From assembly GCF_014195325.1 (NCBI RefSeq), contig NZ_JACIBK010000002.1:620001-684000 (forward strand): a stretch of DNA of 64,000 nucleotides, given 5' to 3'. Under the pieces are notes generated by a model. It was not told the origin of the DNA. It searched no databases and saw only the letters and a list, made by a program, of their open reading frames with translations. Below are positions 57,469 to 64,000 of the stretch, in pieces. The position numbers were made by a program, and so were the translations under genes. Position 1 is the first letter of the stretch. The number at the start of each line of letters is the position of its first letter. This DNA is from Rhizobium sp. BK650. Lineage in GTDB: Bacteria; Pseudomonadota; Alphaproteobacteria; Rhizobiales; Rhizobiaceae.

Positions 57469-58383
57469 CTATCGCGGCCAGCGCCATGCCGGGTTCGAAA
57501 GCCTATTCGCGAAGAAATCCCCGAGCGCTTCCACCTTCGCCGGCCGGGCGCGCGCCGTTGGCGTCACGAAATAAAGCGCGCCCTTCGGCAGGCTCCAATC
57601 GGTCAGGATCGCTTTCAGGCGTCCATCGACCAGATACTCATAGGCCATGAATTCCGGCAGCTCGACAATGCCGAGACCGCGTAAAGCCATAGGTATCAGC
57701 GCCTCCGAATTGGTTGCTCTCAGCGGCCCCGTCGGCACGACGATCTCCTCTTCTCCCGCCGTGTTGCCGAAGCGCCAGATATCCTGCCGCGGCCGATAGG
57801 CGTAGCCGAGGCAATGATGGGCGGCAAGCTCGCGCGGATGCTGCGGGCAGCCATATTTCTCGAGATAGGAGGGGGCTGCGAGAATGAACGGTGCCACCGG
57901 CGCCAGCCGCTTTGCAACCAGCGAGGAATCCGGCAGCACCGCGATGCGCAGGGCTGCATCGAAGCCTTCGCCCACGAGATCGACCACCGCATCGCTCATA
58001 TGCATATCGATCGAGACATCGGGGTAAGTCTCGAAGAAATCGGGCAGGATCGGCGCCAGCCACTGCCGCCCGAAGACCATCGGCACGGCAAGGCGGATCA
58101 GCCCGCGCGGCTGGCTGGAAAGTTCGCGTGCCGCATTCTCCGCCGCTTCCGCCTCCGCATAGATGCGCTGCGCGCGGTCGACGAGCCGCAGGCCGAAATC
58201 GGTCAGCGCCAGTTGCCGGGATGTGCGGTTGAAGAGCCGCGCCCCGAGCCGGTCTTCCAGCCTGCTGACCGCCCGCGACACGGTCGGCACAGACACGCCG
58301 AGGGTCTTGGCGGCACGAGCGAAGGAGCGCTCCTCTGCGACCTTGGCGAACATCGCCAGCCCCTCGAAATCCGGAAAACTCAT
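57469..58383 (-). CDS. LysR-family transcriptional regulator
   Basis: A 304-residue LysR protein: helix-turn-helix ~residues 5-62 (FAKVAEERSFARAAKTLGVS, TVSRAVSRLEDRLGARLFNR) then an effector domain. Divergent from the SDR gene, with a perfect TCATT-N5-AATGA palindrome just before its start, so it probably regulates the SDR and itself. Confidence 0.92.
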   Translation of the reverse strand: MSFPDFEGLAMFAKVAEERSFARAAKTLGVSVPTVSRAVSRLEDRLGARLFNRTSRQLALTDFGLRLVDRAQRIYAEAEAAENAARELSSQPRGLIRLAVPMVFGRQWLAPILPDFFETYPDVSIDMHMSDAVVDLVGEGFDAALRIAVLPDSSLVAKRLAPVAPFILAAPSYLEKYGCPQHPRELAAHHCLGYAYRPRQDIWRFGNTAGEEEIVVPTGPLRATNSEALIPMALRGLGIVELPEFMAYEYLVDGRLKAILTDWSLPKGALYFVTPTARARPAKVEALGDFFANRLSNPAWRWPR

Positions 58384-58387
58384 CGTT

Positions 58388-58402
58388 TCATTCCTGCAAT
58401 GA
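58388..58402. promoter_or_regulatory. Perfect palindrome in the LysR-SDR intergenic region
   Basis: TCATTCCTGCAATGA is a perfect 5-bp inverted repeat with 5-bp spacer and fits the LysR T-N11-A format, 4 bp upstream of the LysR start and 76 bp before the SDR start. Confidence 0.6.
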
Positions 58403-58478
58403 TACCTTTCATTTCTTTCTATTCAGAAACAAAAGCGGCGTCCACATCTTCAGTTCAGTCGAACAACAGGAGACGACA

Positions 58479-59252
58479 ATGACCCAAACACTGAATGGAT
58501 CGCAGAGACTGAATGGAAAGATCGCGGTCATCACCGGTGCTACTTCAGGCATCGGCCTTGCCACCGCAAAGCGCTTCGCAGCCGAAGGCGCGCGCCTCTT
58601 CATCACCGGTCGCCGTAAAGAGGTGCTGGATGCGGCTGTCGCCGAGATCGGTGGCAACGTGACAGGCATCCAGGCGGACTCGGCAAAGCTTGCCGATCTC
58701 GATCGCCTCTACGATCAGGTGAAGGCAGAGGCCGGCCGCATCGACGTGCTCTTCGTCAATGCCGGCGGCGGCTCGTTTGCGCCGCTCGGCGCCATCACCG
58801 AGGAACAGTACGACGATACCTTTGGGCGCAATGTGAAGGGCGTGCTCTTTACGGTGCAGAAGGCGCTGCCGCTGCTTGGCAAGGGCTCGTCGGTCATCCT
58901 GACCGGCTCCACGGCGGGAGCGTCCGGAACGCCCGCCTTCAGCGTCTACGCGGCCTCCAAGGCCGCAATCCGCAACTTCTCACGCAACTGGATCCTCGAC
59001 GTGAAGGACCGTGGCATCCGCATCAACACGCTAAGCCCCGGCCCTACGGAGACGACCGGGCTCGTCGAGCTCGCCGGCCAGGACAAGGCACAGCAGCAGG
59101 GCCTGCTGGATTATATGGCCTCGCAGGTTCCGATGGGCCGCGTCGGCCGCCCGGAAGAAATCGCCGCAACCGCTCTTTTCCTCGCTTCCGATGACTCGAG
59201 CTTCATCACCGGCGCCGAAATCTTTGTCGACGGCGGTATCGCCCAAGTCTGA
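58479..59252 (+). CDS. Short-chain dehydrogenase/reductase
   Basis: A 257-residue SDR: cofactor motif ITGATSGIGLATAKRF (residues ~16-31), NAG, Ser-Tyr-Lys triad with Tyr157 and Lys161 in YAASKAA, and C-terminal FITGAEIFVDGGIAQV. An Arg in RRKE at the second strand end suggests NADPH preference. Divergent from LysR. Substrate unknown. Confidence 0.9.
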   Translation: MTQTLNGSQRLNGKIAVITGATSGIGLATAKRFAAEGARLFITGRRKEVLDAAVAEIGGNVTGIQADSAKLADLDRLYDQVKAEAGRIDVLFVNAGGGSFAPLGAITEEQYDDTFGRNVKGVLFTVQKALPLLGKGSSVILTGSTAGASGTPAFSVYAASKAAIRNFSRNWILDVKDRGIRINTLSPGPTETTGLVELAGQDKAQQQGLLDYMASQVPMGRVGRPEEIAATALFLASDDSSFITGAEIFVDGGIAQV

Positions 59253-59278
59253 AACTCCTGATGGTCTGAATGGTACCA

Positions 59279-59300
59279 CGGCCCGCTTTAAAGCGGGCCG
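59279..59300 (+). terminator. SDR gene terminator
   Basis: Perfect 10-bp stem CGGCCCGCTT / AAGCGGGCCG, then TCTT, 26 nt after the SDR stop. Confidence 0.8.
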
Positions 59301-59370
59301 TCTTGGCTCTGGCATCCGTCCCGCCTTTCCGCTACTGCTCCCGCAGTCGCCGAAATAAGAGGAATGATTG

Positions 59371-59787
59371 ATGACCGGCTTTGAGATGTTCTGGCCCCTG
59401 CTTGCCCACGTCCTGCTGGTCTATCTCCTCTACGGGCTGCTCAGCCTGCGCCGGGGCAAGGATGTCCGCGAAGGCCGGATGAAGAAGGCCGGTTACCGCG
59501 AAAATCGCGATGAGCCTGTCGAAAGCCTTTACGTCAAGAACAGCATCGCCAACCAGTTCGAGTTGCCGGTGCTCTTCTATGCCTGCTGCATTCTTCTTTA
59601 CGTTACCGAGGCTGATAATCTGGTTGCCGTCGTGCTTGCCTGGCTTTTCGTCGCCCTGCGATATGCTCATGCCTATGTGCATGTCACCAGCAACGATCTG
59701 CGCTTGCGCAGCCCGCTCTTCGCCGCCGGTTTTGTCGTGCTCGGTGCCATGTGGGCGTGGCTTGCCGGGTGGATGCTGTTCTCCTGA
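59371..59787 (+). CDS. MAPEG-family membrane protein
   Basis: A 138-residue, four-span protein of the MAPEG family (glutathione-linked/eicosanoid enzymes in eukaryotes): MTGFEMFWPLLAHVLLVYLL, ANQFELPVLFYACCILLYVT with the conserved N-x-x-E-x-P, and ALRYAHAYVHVTSNDLRLRS. ATG 59371 rather than TTG 59368. Bacterial role unclear. Confidence 0.82.
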   Translation: MTGFEMFWPLLAHVLLVYLLYGLLSLRRGKDVREGRMKKAGYRENRDEPVESLYVKNSIANQFELPVLFYACCILLYVTEADNLVAVVLAWLFVALRYAHAYVHVTSNDLRLRSPLFAAGFVVLGAMWAWLAGWMLFS

Positions 59788-59890
59788 TCCGGAGCCGGCA
59801 GTAACACAGTTTTGTTCCTGCGTTATCGGGCACTGACCTATGTTCTCTCCTGCCGATTGGGCGCGAGGTAGAGACCAGAGGAGGACTGTC

Positions 59891-60766
59891 ATGGAAAAGC
59901 CCGTCATTACGCAGGCAATGATCAACGCCTATGATGAATATACTCATCTGACGTTGGATCGCCGCAGCTTCATGGACAAGCTCACGAAACTTGCCGGCTC
60001 GGCAACTGCGGCTGCGGCCATCGCGCCGCTGCTCGCCGCCAACAAGGCAGCCGCCGAGATCGTCGCCGAAAATGATGACCGCCTGATCGGGCAGGATATT
60101 ACCTATCCCGGCAGCAGCGGTGACATGAAGGGCTATCTGGTGCAGCCGAAGAATGCCTCCGGCAAACTCGGCGCCGTCATCGTCATCCATGAGAACCGCG
60201 GCCTCAACCCGCATATCCGTGATGTCGCCCGCCGCATCGCGCTAGAAGGCTTCGTGGCGCTTGCGCCGGATTTCCTCTCGCCGCTGGGCGGCACGCCTGA
60301 GAATGAGGATCAGGCGCGCGACATGTTCAGCAAGCTCGATGCGGCCACGGTTGCGGCAAACGGCAAGGCGACGGTTGTCTATCTCTCGAAGCTCGATGTG
60401 ACGAACGGCAAGGTCGGCGCAATCGGCTTTTGCTGGGGCGGCGGTGCCGTCAACAATCTCGCGGTGAAATCACCGGAACTGAAGGCGGCCGTCGCCTATT
60501 ATGGCGCCCAGCCGCCGGCGTCGGACGTGCCCAATATCAAGGCGGCGCTGCTGCTTCACTACGCCGGCCTCGATGACCGCATCAATGCCGGCATCGAAGC
60601 CTACAAGAAGGCGCTGGAGGAGAATGGCAAAAAATTCGAGATCTATATCTATGACGGCGCCAACCACGCCTTCAACAACGATACGTCCGCTGCCCGTTAT
60701 GACAAGGCGGCGGCCGATCTTGCCTGGGGTCGCACGGTCAAATTCCTGAAGCAGAACCTCGCCTGA
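59891..60766 (+). CDS. Dienelactone-hydrolase-family protein with Tat-like signal
   Basis: A 291-residue alpha/beta hydrolase with nucleophile Cys181 in GAIGFCWGGG and the acid/His region YDGANHAFNND. The N-terminus carries RRSFMDKLTKLAGSATAAAA (residues ~23-42), a twin-arginine-type leader with a ~20-residue pre-sequence, so export is likely. ATG 59891 follows GAGGAGG. It is 103 nt after the MAPEG gene. Confidence 0.85.
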   Translation: MEKPVITQAMINAYDEYTHLTLDRRSFMDKLTKLAGSATAAAAIAPLLAANKAAAEIVAENDDRLIGQDITYPGSSGDMKGYLVQPKNASGKLGAVIVIHENRGLNPHIRDVARRIALEGFVALAPDFLSPLGGTPENEDQARDMFSKLDAATVAANGKATVVYLSKLDVTNGKVGAIGFCWGGGAVNNLAVKSPELKAAVAYYGAQPPASDVPNIKAALLLHYAGLDDRINAGIEAYKKALEENGKKFEIYIYDGANHAFNNDTSAARYDKAAADLAWGRTVKFLKQNLA

Positions 60767-60801
60767 CCTCGCTTCGGCAGTATACCGCGCGGCAACGAAG
60801 C

Positions 60802-60826
60802 GGGCCGGCGAGCAGTCAGCCGGCCC
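60802..60826 (+). terminator. Hairpin after the hydrolase gene
   Basis: 8-bp perfect stem GGGCCGGC / GCCGGCCC, no T tract. A second stem (AAACGG / CCGTTT) follows at ~60864-60886. Confidence 0.55.
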
Positions 60827-61023
60827 TCTGAATGAAGTGCTACGAGGTCTCTTTGGACTGACCAAAACGGGGTGTAATGCTCCGTTTCGCCTGTGCTCTT
60901 GCCATTGGTTAAAATCCGACCATTTCCATTTACGACGGATGAATACGTGCATGTCATATCGACCTCACGCGCCGGTATGACACCTCGCTTCCGTCGCTCA
61001 ATAACAAGACAGATGGGAACCAA

Positions 61024-61665
61024 ATGGGCGCGGAGAGTTCGGATCGCATTGCGCTTCGCAGGAAGCCGAAACAGGAGCGCAGCATCCAGCGGCTGGATCT
61101 GATCCTCAACGCCGCCGCCACCATCATCGCCGAAAAGGGCGTCAGCGCCATGCGTATGACCGAGCTTGCGGTCGCCGCAAAGGTTCCGATCGGGTCTGTC
61201 TATCAATATTTCCCGGAAAAGGCGGCGATCGTCAAAGCGCTGTTCGACCGTCACGCCCAGGCGATCCAGCAGAAGACGGCGGAAATGTTCGCCAACGTTC
61301 AGTCCGTCGACGAAGCGCTCGACCTGATCGCTACAATGATAGATTGGTATTATGCCGAATATCGCAACGATGCTGCCTATCTCGGTGTCTGGATGGGCAC
61401 GGAAACGGATCAGGATCTTCTGCGCCTGAACATCGAGCATAGCGGGCAGGTTGCAGAGATCTTTCAAGCCGCCGTGCGCCGCTTGGCGCCGGAATCTTGC
61501 GATGAGCAGATGCAAGCGCGTACTTACCTTTTCAGCCACCTGATCGGCGCGGCCATCCGCCTTGCGGTCCTCAGCGAAGACGGTTTCGGAGAGCGTATCC
61601 TTGATGAATGGAAGCGCGTCATCCGCGCTTCCCTCTTTGCTCCGACCTCCGCTTCGGCAGCCTGA
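61024..61665 (+). CDS. TetR-family transcriptional regulator
   Basis: A 213-residue protein: helix-turn-helix ~residues 20-66 (LDLILNAAATIIAEKGVSAM, TELAVAAKVPIGSVYQYFPE), then a helical ligand domain (TetR C-terminal type 41-like). Stop is adjacent to the convergent LysR gene. Targets unknown. Confidence 0.9.
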   Translation: MGAESSDRIALRRKPKQERSIQRLDLILNAAATIIAEKGVSAMRMTELAVAAKVPIGSVYQYFPEKAAIVKALFDRHAQAIQQKTAEMFANVQSVDEALDLIATMIDWYYAEYRNDAAYLGVWMGTETDQDLLRLNIEHSGQVAEIFQAAVRRLAPESCDEQMQARTYLFSHLIGAAIRLAVLSEDGFGERILDEWKRVIRASLFAPTSASAA

Positions 61666-61667
61666 TA

Positions 61668-62627
61668 TTACCAGCTCGGCATCATGCTGGCCGCAGCCTT
61701 GAGCCGCGGATAGTGACGAGCATAACCCGTCTTCACATCCTGCTCCAATCCGTCTTCGATGACGGTCGGCGTGATGTTGTCCAGGCAGGCTGTGATATGC
61801 GCAGTGATCGCATTCATCAGCGACAGCGAAACGCCGGGCCGCTTCATGATGCCGATTTGCACCGGCGGCAGTGCCGGGAAGCCGTCCGCCTGGCTCAACA
61901 CCTTCATGCCCGTCCGCAGCGCCGATTCCGGCATGACCGAAACCGCCATGCCGGCGAGCACCGCGGAAGCGACAACAGTGCAGGACCAGCTCGTGAACAG
62001 GACCTGATACTCGCGGCCGACCGCATCGAGGGCCGAGCAGGCGAGCTGGCGCCACTGGCAGTCGCGCCGGCCGACGGCAAGCGGCACCGGGGCGTCGTCG
62101 CGGATCGGATGGTTGGCCGAGCTCACCCAGCAGAGCGGCTCCGTGCGCACCACGTCCGAAATGCGTTCGCGCGGATTGTGGGTGACGAGCGCGATATCGA
62201 GTTCGCCCTTGTGCATGCGCTCGGCCAGGTCGACCGAAGGCTCGCAGACGATATAGAGCTCGACATTCGGATGCGTCTTGGCGAAGCGGCCGATGATCTC
62301 GGGCATGTAGCGGTCGGCATAATCGTCGGGCGTGCCGATGCGCAGGGTGCCTTCCAGCCTGTTGTCGTCGAAGGCGGCGATCGCCTCATTGTTCAGGCGG
62401 ATGATCCGGCGCGCGTAATTGAGCAGCTTTTCGCCCTCGACCGTCAACCGATTGCCGCGGCCGTCCTTGATGAAGAGCTGCTTGCCGATGCGCTCTTCCA
62501 GACGGCGCATCTGCATTGAGACGGCCGACTGTGTCTTGTAGACCTTGTCGGCGGCCTTCGTGAAGCTGCCGGAGTCCACGATTGCGATGAAAGTCTGCAA
62601 CTGGTCGATATCAAGCGGCGCCGACAT
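61668..62627 (-). CDS. LysR-family regulator, LsrB/VtlR-like
   Basis: A 319-residue LysR protein. Helix-turn-helix MSAPLDIDQLQTFIAIVDSG, FTKAADKVYKTQSAVSMQMR, GKQLFIKDGRGNRLTVEGEK, and effector-domain segments DDYADRYMPEIIGRFAKTHP and CEPSVDLAERMHKGELDIA resemble the LsrB (Sinorhizobium) / VtlR (Agrobacterium, Brucella) branch. That branch controls DUF1127 proteins and small RNAs. It has several Cys (redox sensing suggested for LsrB). Start MSAPLD 62627, with GGATGG 8 nt upstream; 62639 adds four residues. A DUF1127 gene lies divergently next to it. Confidence 0.8.
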   Translation of the reverse strand: MSAPLDIDQLQTFIAIVDSGSFTKAADKVYKTQSAVSMQMRRLEERIGKQLFIKDGRGNRLTVEGEKLLNYARRIIRLNNEAIAAFDDNRLEGTLRIGTPDDYADRYMPEIIGRFAKTHPNVELYIVCEPSVDLAERMHKGELDIALVTHNPRERISDVVRTEPLCWVSSANHPIRDDAPVPLAVGRRDCQWRQLACSALDAVGREYQVLFTSWSCTVVASAVLAGMAVSVMPESALRTGMKVLSQADGFPALPPVQIGIMKRPGVSLSLMNAITAHITACLDNITPTVIEDGLEQDVKTGYARHYPRLKAAASMMPSW

Positions 62628-62834
62628 GATCATGTCCATCCATAAAGATCGCTGATGCTAATCATTAGAAACATTCGTTGGACTGATCAATAGCTCTTTG
62701 GCATCTTCGGGATGCAAATCAAGCAAAGTGAAGGACAGACGCCCTGCCTGTCCAGCCTGTGACCAGCCTTCACCCCACCTGCACGACCTCGCAGGCGGGG
62801 CGGGCTGTTCTGCGCCCGAAGAAAGGAGAGTTCG

Positions 62835-63134
62835 ATGCGCACTCATGAACAGACACTAGAACTCGACTGCGGCAAGCTCGCCCCGACGTTTACCCAGCGT
62901 CTCATGGCCGCCCTTGCGCCGCTGGCAGCCGCTCTTCGCATTGTGCGCAATCGCTCGCAGGTGAATGGGCTTTACGACCTCGATGATAATCAGTTGCGGG
63001 ATATCGGCCTGACGCGGGCCGATCTTACCTCCGCTTTCCTTGCTTCGACCTTCTTCGAAGATCCGTCGGAGCATCTGACGCAGGCAGCCAAGCGCCGCTG
63101 GCGCACCTCGGCCACGCCCCCCTACAGGGACTGA
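62835..63134 (+). CDS. DUF1127 domain protein (99 aa)
   Basis: Small protein with the DUF1127 core at residues ~45-75 (NGLYDLDDNQLRDIGLTRAD) preceded by a helical, partly basic segment. Many alphaproteobacterial members are regulated by a VtlR/LsrB-type LysR and act in stress or RNA turnover. GGAGAG before ATG. Divergent from that LysR gene. Longer than the usual ~45-70 residues. Confidence 0.85.
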   Translation: MRTHEQTLELDCGKLAPTFTQRLMAALAPLAAALRIVRNRSQVNGLYDLDDNQLRDIGLTRADLTSAFLASTFFEDPSEHLTQAAKRRWRTSATPPYRD

Positions 63135-63180
63135 GCGCACACGTTTCCCCGCAGGGTGATAGCCAATAGCCCTGCCGCTT

Positions 63181-63221
63181 AACCCGGTGATCGGCTTTCC
63201 CAGCCATCTCCGGGTTTTTTT
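63181..63221 (+). terminator. DUF1127 gene terminator
   Basis: AACCCGG ... CCGGGTTTTTTT, with a loop of ~20 nt holding an inner GGCTTT region; a preceding stem GCAGGG/CCCTGC lies at ~63153-63176. Confidence 0.8.
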
Positions 63222-64000
63222 ATGTCTTGGCAGCGGGAGAAGGGTCTTCAGGGGAGGTCGCCGTCTTCGGCCGGTAGGCCTCAAAAATCGCTTCGAGGCC
63301 CTTTTGATAGCTTTTCTGCACTTCGAGACCGCTGTCGAACATGGTGTTCAGCATCTGCGCGTAGCTATCGTTTTCGGCCTTCGGCTCCTCCTTCGGCGGC
63401 TCGGCAGCCTTCGCTGCCGGCTGTTGAAGCCCCGCCATCATGTCCTGGAATGCCTTGGCGAAAGGATTGTCGAGGAAGGGATTCGCCGGCTGCGGCTGAG
63501 GTTCCGGCTTCGGCACGCTGAACATCAGCTGCATGGCCTGAGTGAACGGATTGTCGAAAATGCTGGGTTCGGGTGCCGCTTTCGGCTTCGGTGCAAAGCC
63601 GGTGCTCTCTAGCCATTTCTGGATCGTCTCGCCCATGGCGGTATTGACGAAAGGATTGACCGGCGAGGCCATCTGACCGGTCGATTGCTTGAAAAGCCCG
63701 CCCATCAGCGTTCCGGCCATGACTGGCAGCATCTGCTTGTAGATTTCCTGGCCGATGCCGGTCATCTGTGCCGCCTGCGCGGCAACGGCGCGCGAGACTT
63801 CCTTGGAACCGAAAAGCTGGGAGAGGACGTTGTTGCCGTCGGAAATGCCTTCGGGTGTGAAAGCCTTGCTCATGTCCTCGAAATATTTGGCATAATTGCC
63901 TGATGCCACCGCCTGCATGAGGCCGACGAAATCATAGGGGTTGCTGGTGCTGCGCTTGAGGCCGGCAGAAAAAGCCGGCATCAACGCTGCCATCGCCTTC
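63220..64000 (-). CDS. DUF937 / YidB-like protein, N-terminus cut by window edge
   Basis: The reverse strand is open from the right edge to the stop at 63220. The in-frame ATG at 63993 is internal, because the family begins ~30 residues earlier. Features: AALMPAFSAGLKRSTSNPYD, VSRAVAAQAAQMTGIGQEIY and PVMAGTLMGGLFKQSTGQMA of the DUF937 core, then a Pro-rich tail with three NPFxxx repeats (SIFDNPFTQAMQ, NPFLDNPFAKAF) and a Lys/Ala-rich end. Function unknown. Confidence 0.85.
   Translation of the reverse strand, partial: KAMAALMPAFSAGLKRSTSNPYDFVGLMQAVASGNYAKYFEDMSKAFTPEGISDGNNVLSQLFGSKEVSRAVAAQAAQMTGIGQEIYKQMLPVMAGTLMGGLFKQSTGQMASPVNPFVNTAMGETIQKWLESTGFAPKPKAAPEPSIFDNPFTQAMQLMFSVPKPEPQPQPANPFLDNPFAKAFQDMMAGLQQPAAKAAEPPKEEPKAENDSYAQMLNTMFDSGLEVQKSYQKGLEAIFEAYRPKTATSPEDPSPAAKT

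Overview
The window looks like a chromosomal segment of a fast-growing Rhizobium (R. etli / R. leguminosarum type). The evidence is high-GC codon use, a zwf-pgl-edd operon, a rirA-dppABCDF block, a phasin beside a CbrA-type kinase, RIME-like mosaic repeats, and an alphaproteobacterial tRNA-His. From memory, the order aceA / XRE regulator / potFGHI / acsA2 / cbrA / phaP1 / LysR / mmsA / rirA / dppABCDF matches the Sinorhizobium meliloti chromosome, so most of the window is conserved backbone. I saw no insertion sequence, prophage or CRISPR array.

Layout. 1-8.1 kb: Entner-Doudoroff operon (zwf-pgl-edd, edd cut by the left edge), a PuuA/PuuB-like pair for gamma-glutamyl-polyamine metabolism, and a flavoprotein. 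8.1-15.7 kb: a 47-residue membrane protein, two related chemotaxis receptors, a LysR and a LuxR regulator. 15.7-23.1 kb: aceA with a small partner gene, a divergent XRE/ScfR-type regulator, and a PotFGHI polyamine transporter. 23.1-31.7 kb: AsmA-like protein, acetoacetyl-CoA synthetase (acsA2), a possible small RNA, the CbrA/PdhS-type kinase and phasin phaP1. 31.8-36.1 kb: tRNA-His, three small genes, LysR-ABM and methylmalonate-semialdehyde dehydrogenase, the latter part bracketed by inverted repeat copies. 36.3-43 kb: iron regulator rirA, dppABCDF and gluconokinase. 43-49.7 kb: a DadA-like oxidase, a type III polyketide synthase with an ICMT-family methyltransferase, a divergent TPR / ECF sigma / anti-sigma set, and two exported proteins. 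50.4-57.4 kb: tRNA-Gln, Ppx/GppA, rlmE, VOC protein, MFS pump, guaB and a coupled membrane protein. 57.4-64 kb: LysR/SDR pair, MAPEG protein, Tat-type dienelactone hydrolase, TetR, an LsrB/VtlR-like LysR, a DUF1127 protein and a DUF937 protein cut by the right edge.

How parts work together. Gluconokinase, Zwf, Pgl and Edd feed the Entner-Doudoroff route. PotFGHI and the PuuA/PuuB pair could import and degrade putrescine. AcsA2 and PhaP1 belong to the polyhydroxybutyrate cycle, and both promoters carry exact matches to the PhaR-box consensus as I remember it. RirA has an Irr-box-like palindrome over its -35 region.

The most novel candidate system is at 44.4-48.1 kb. The type III PKS/methyltransferase operon and the divergent TPR-ECF-anti-sigma operon face each other across 172 bp. 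Each has the same bipartite promoter motif, CGAATAAA-N13-GTGTT, at nearly the same distance from its start codon. This suggests a stress-sigma-controlled alkylpyrone or alkylresorcinol methyl ether pathway.
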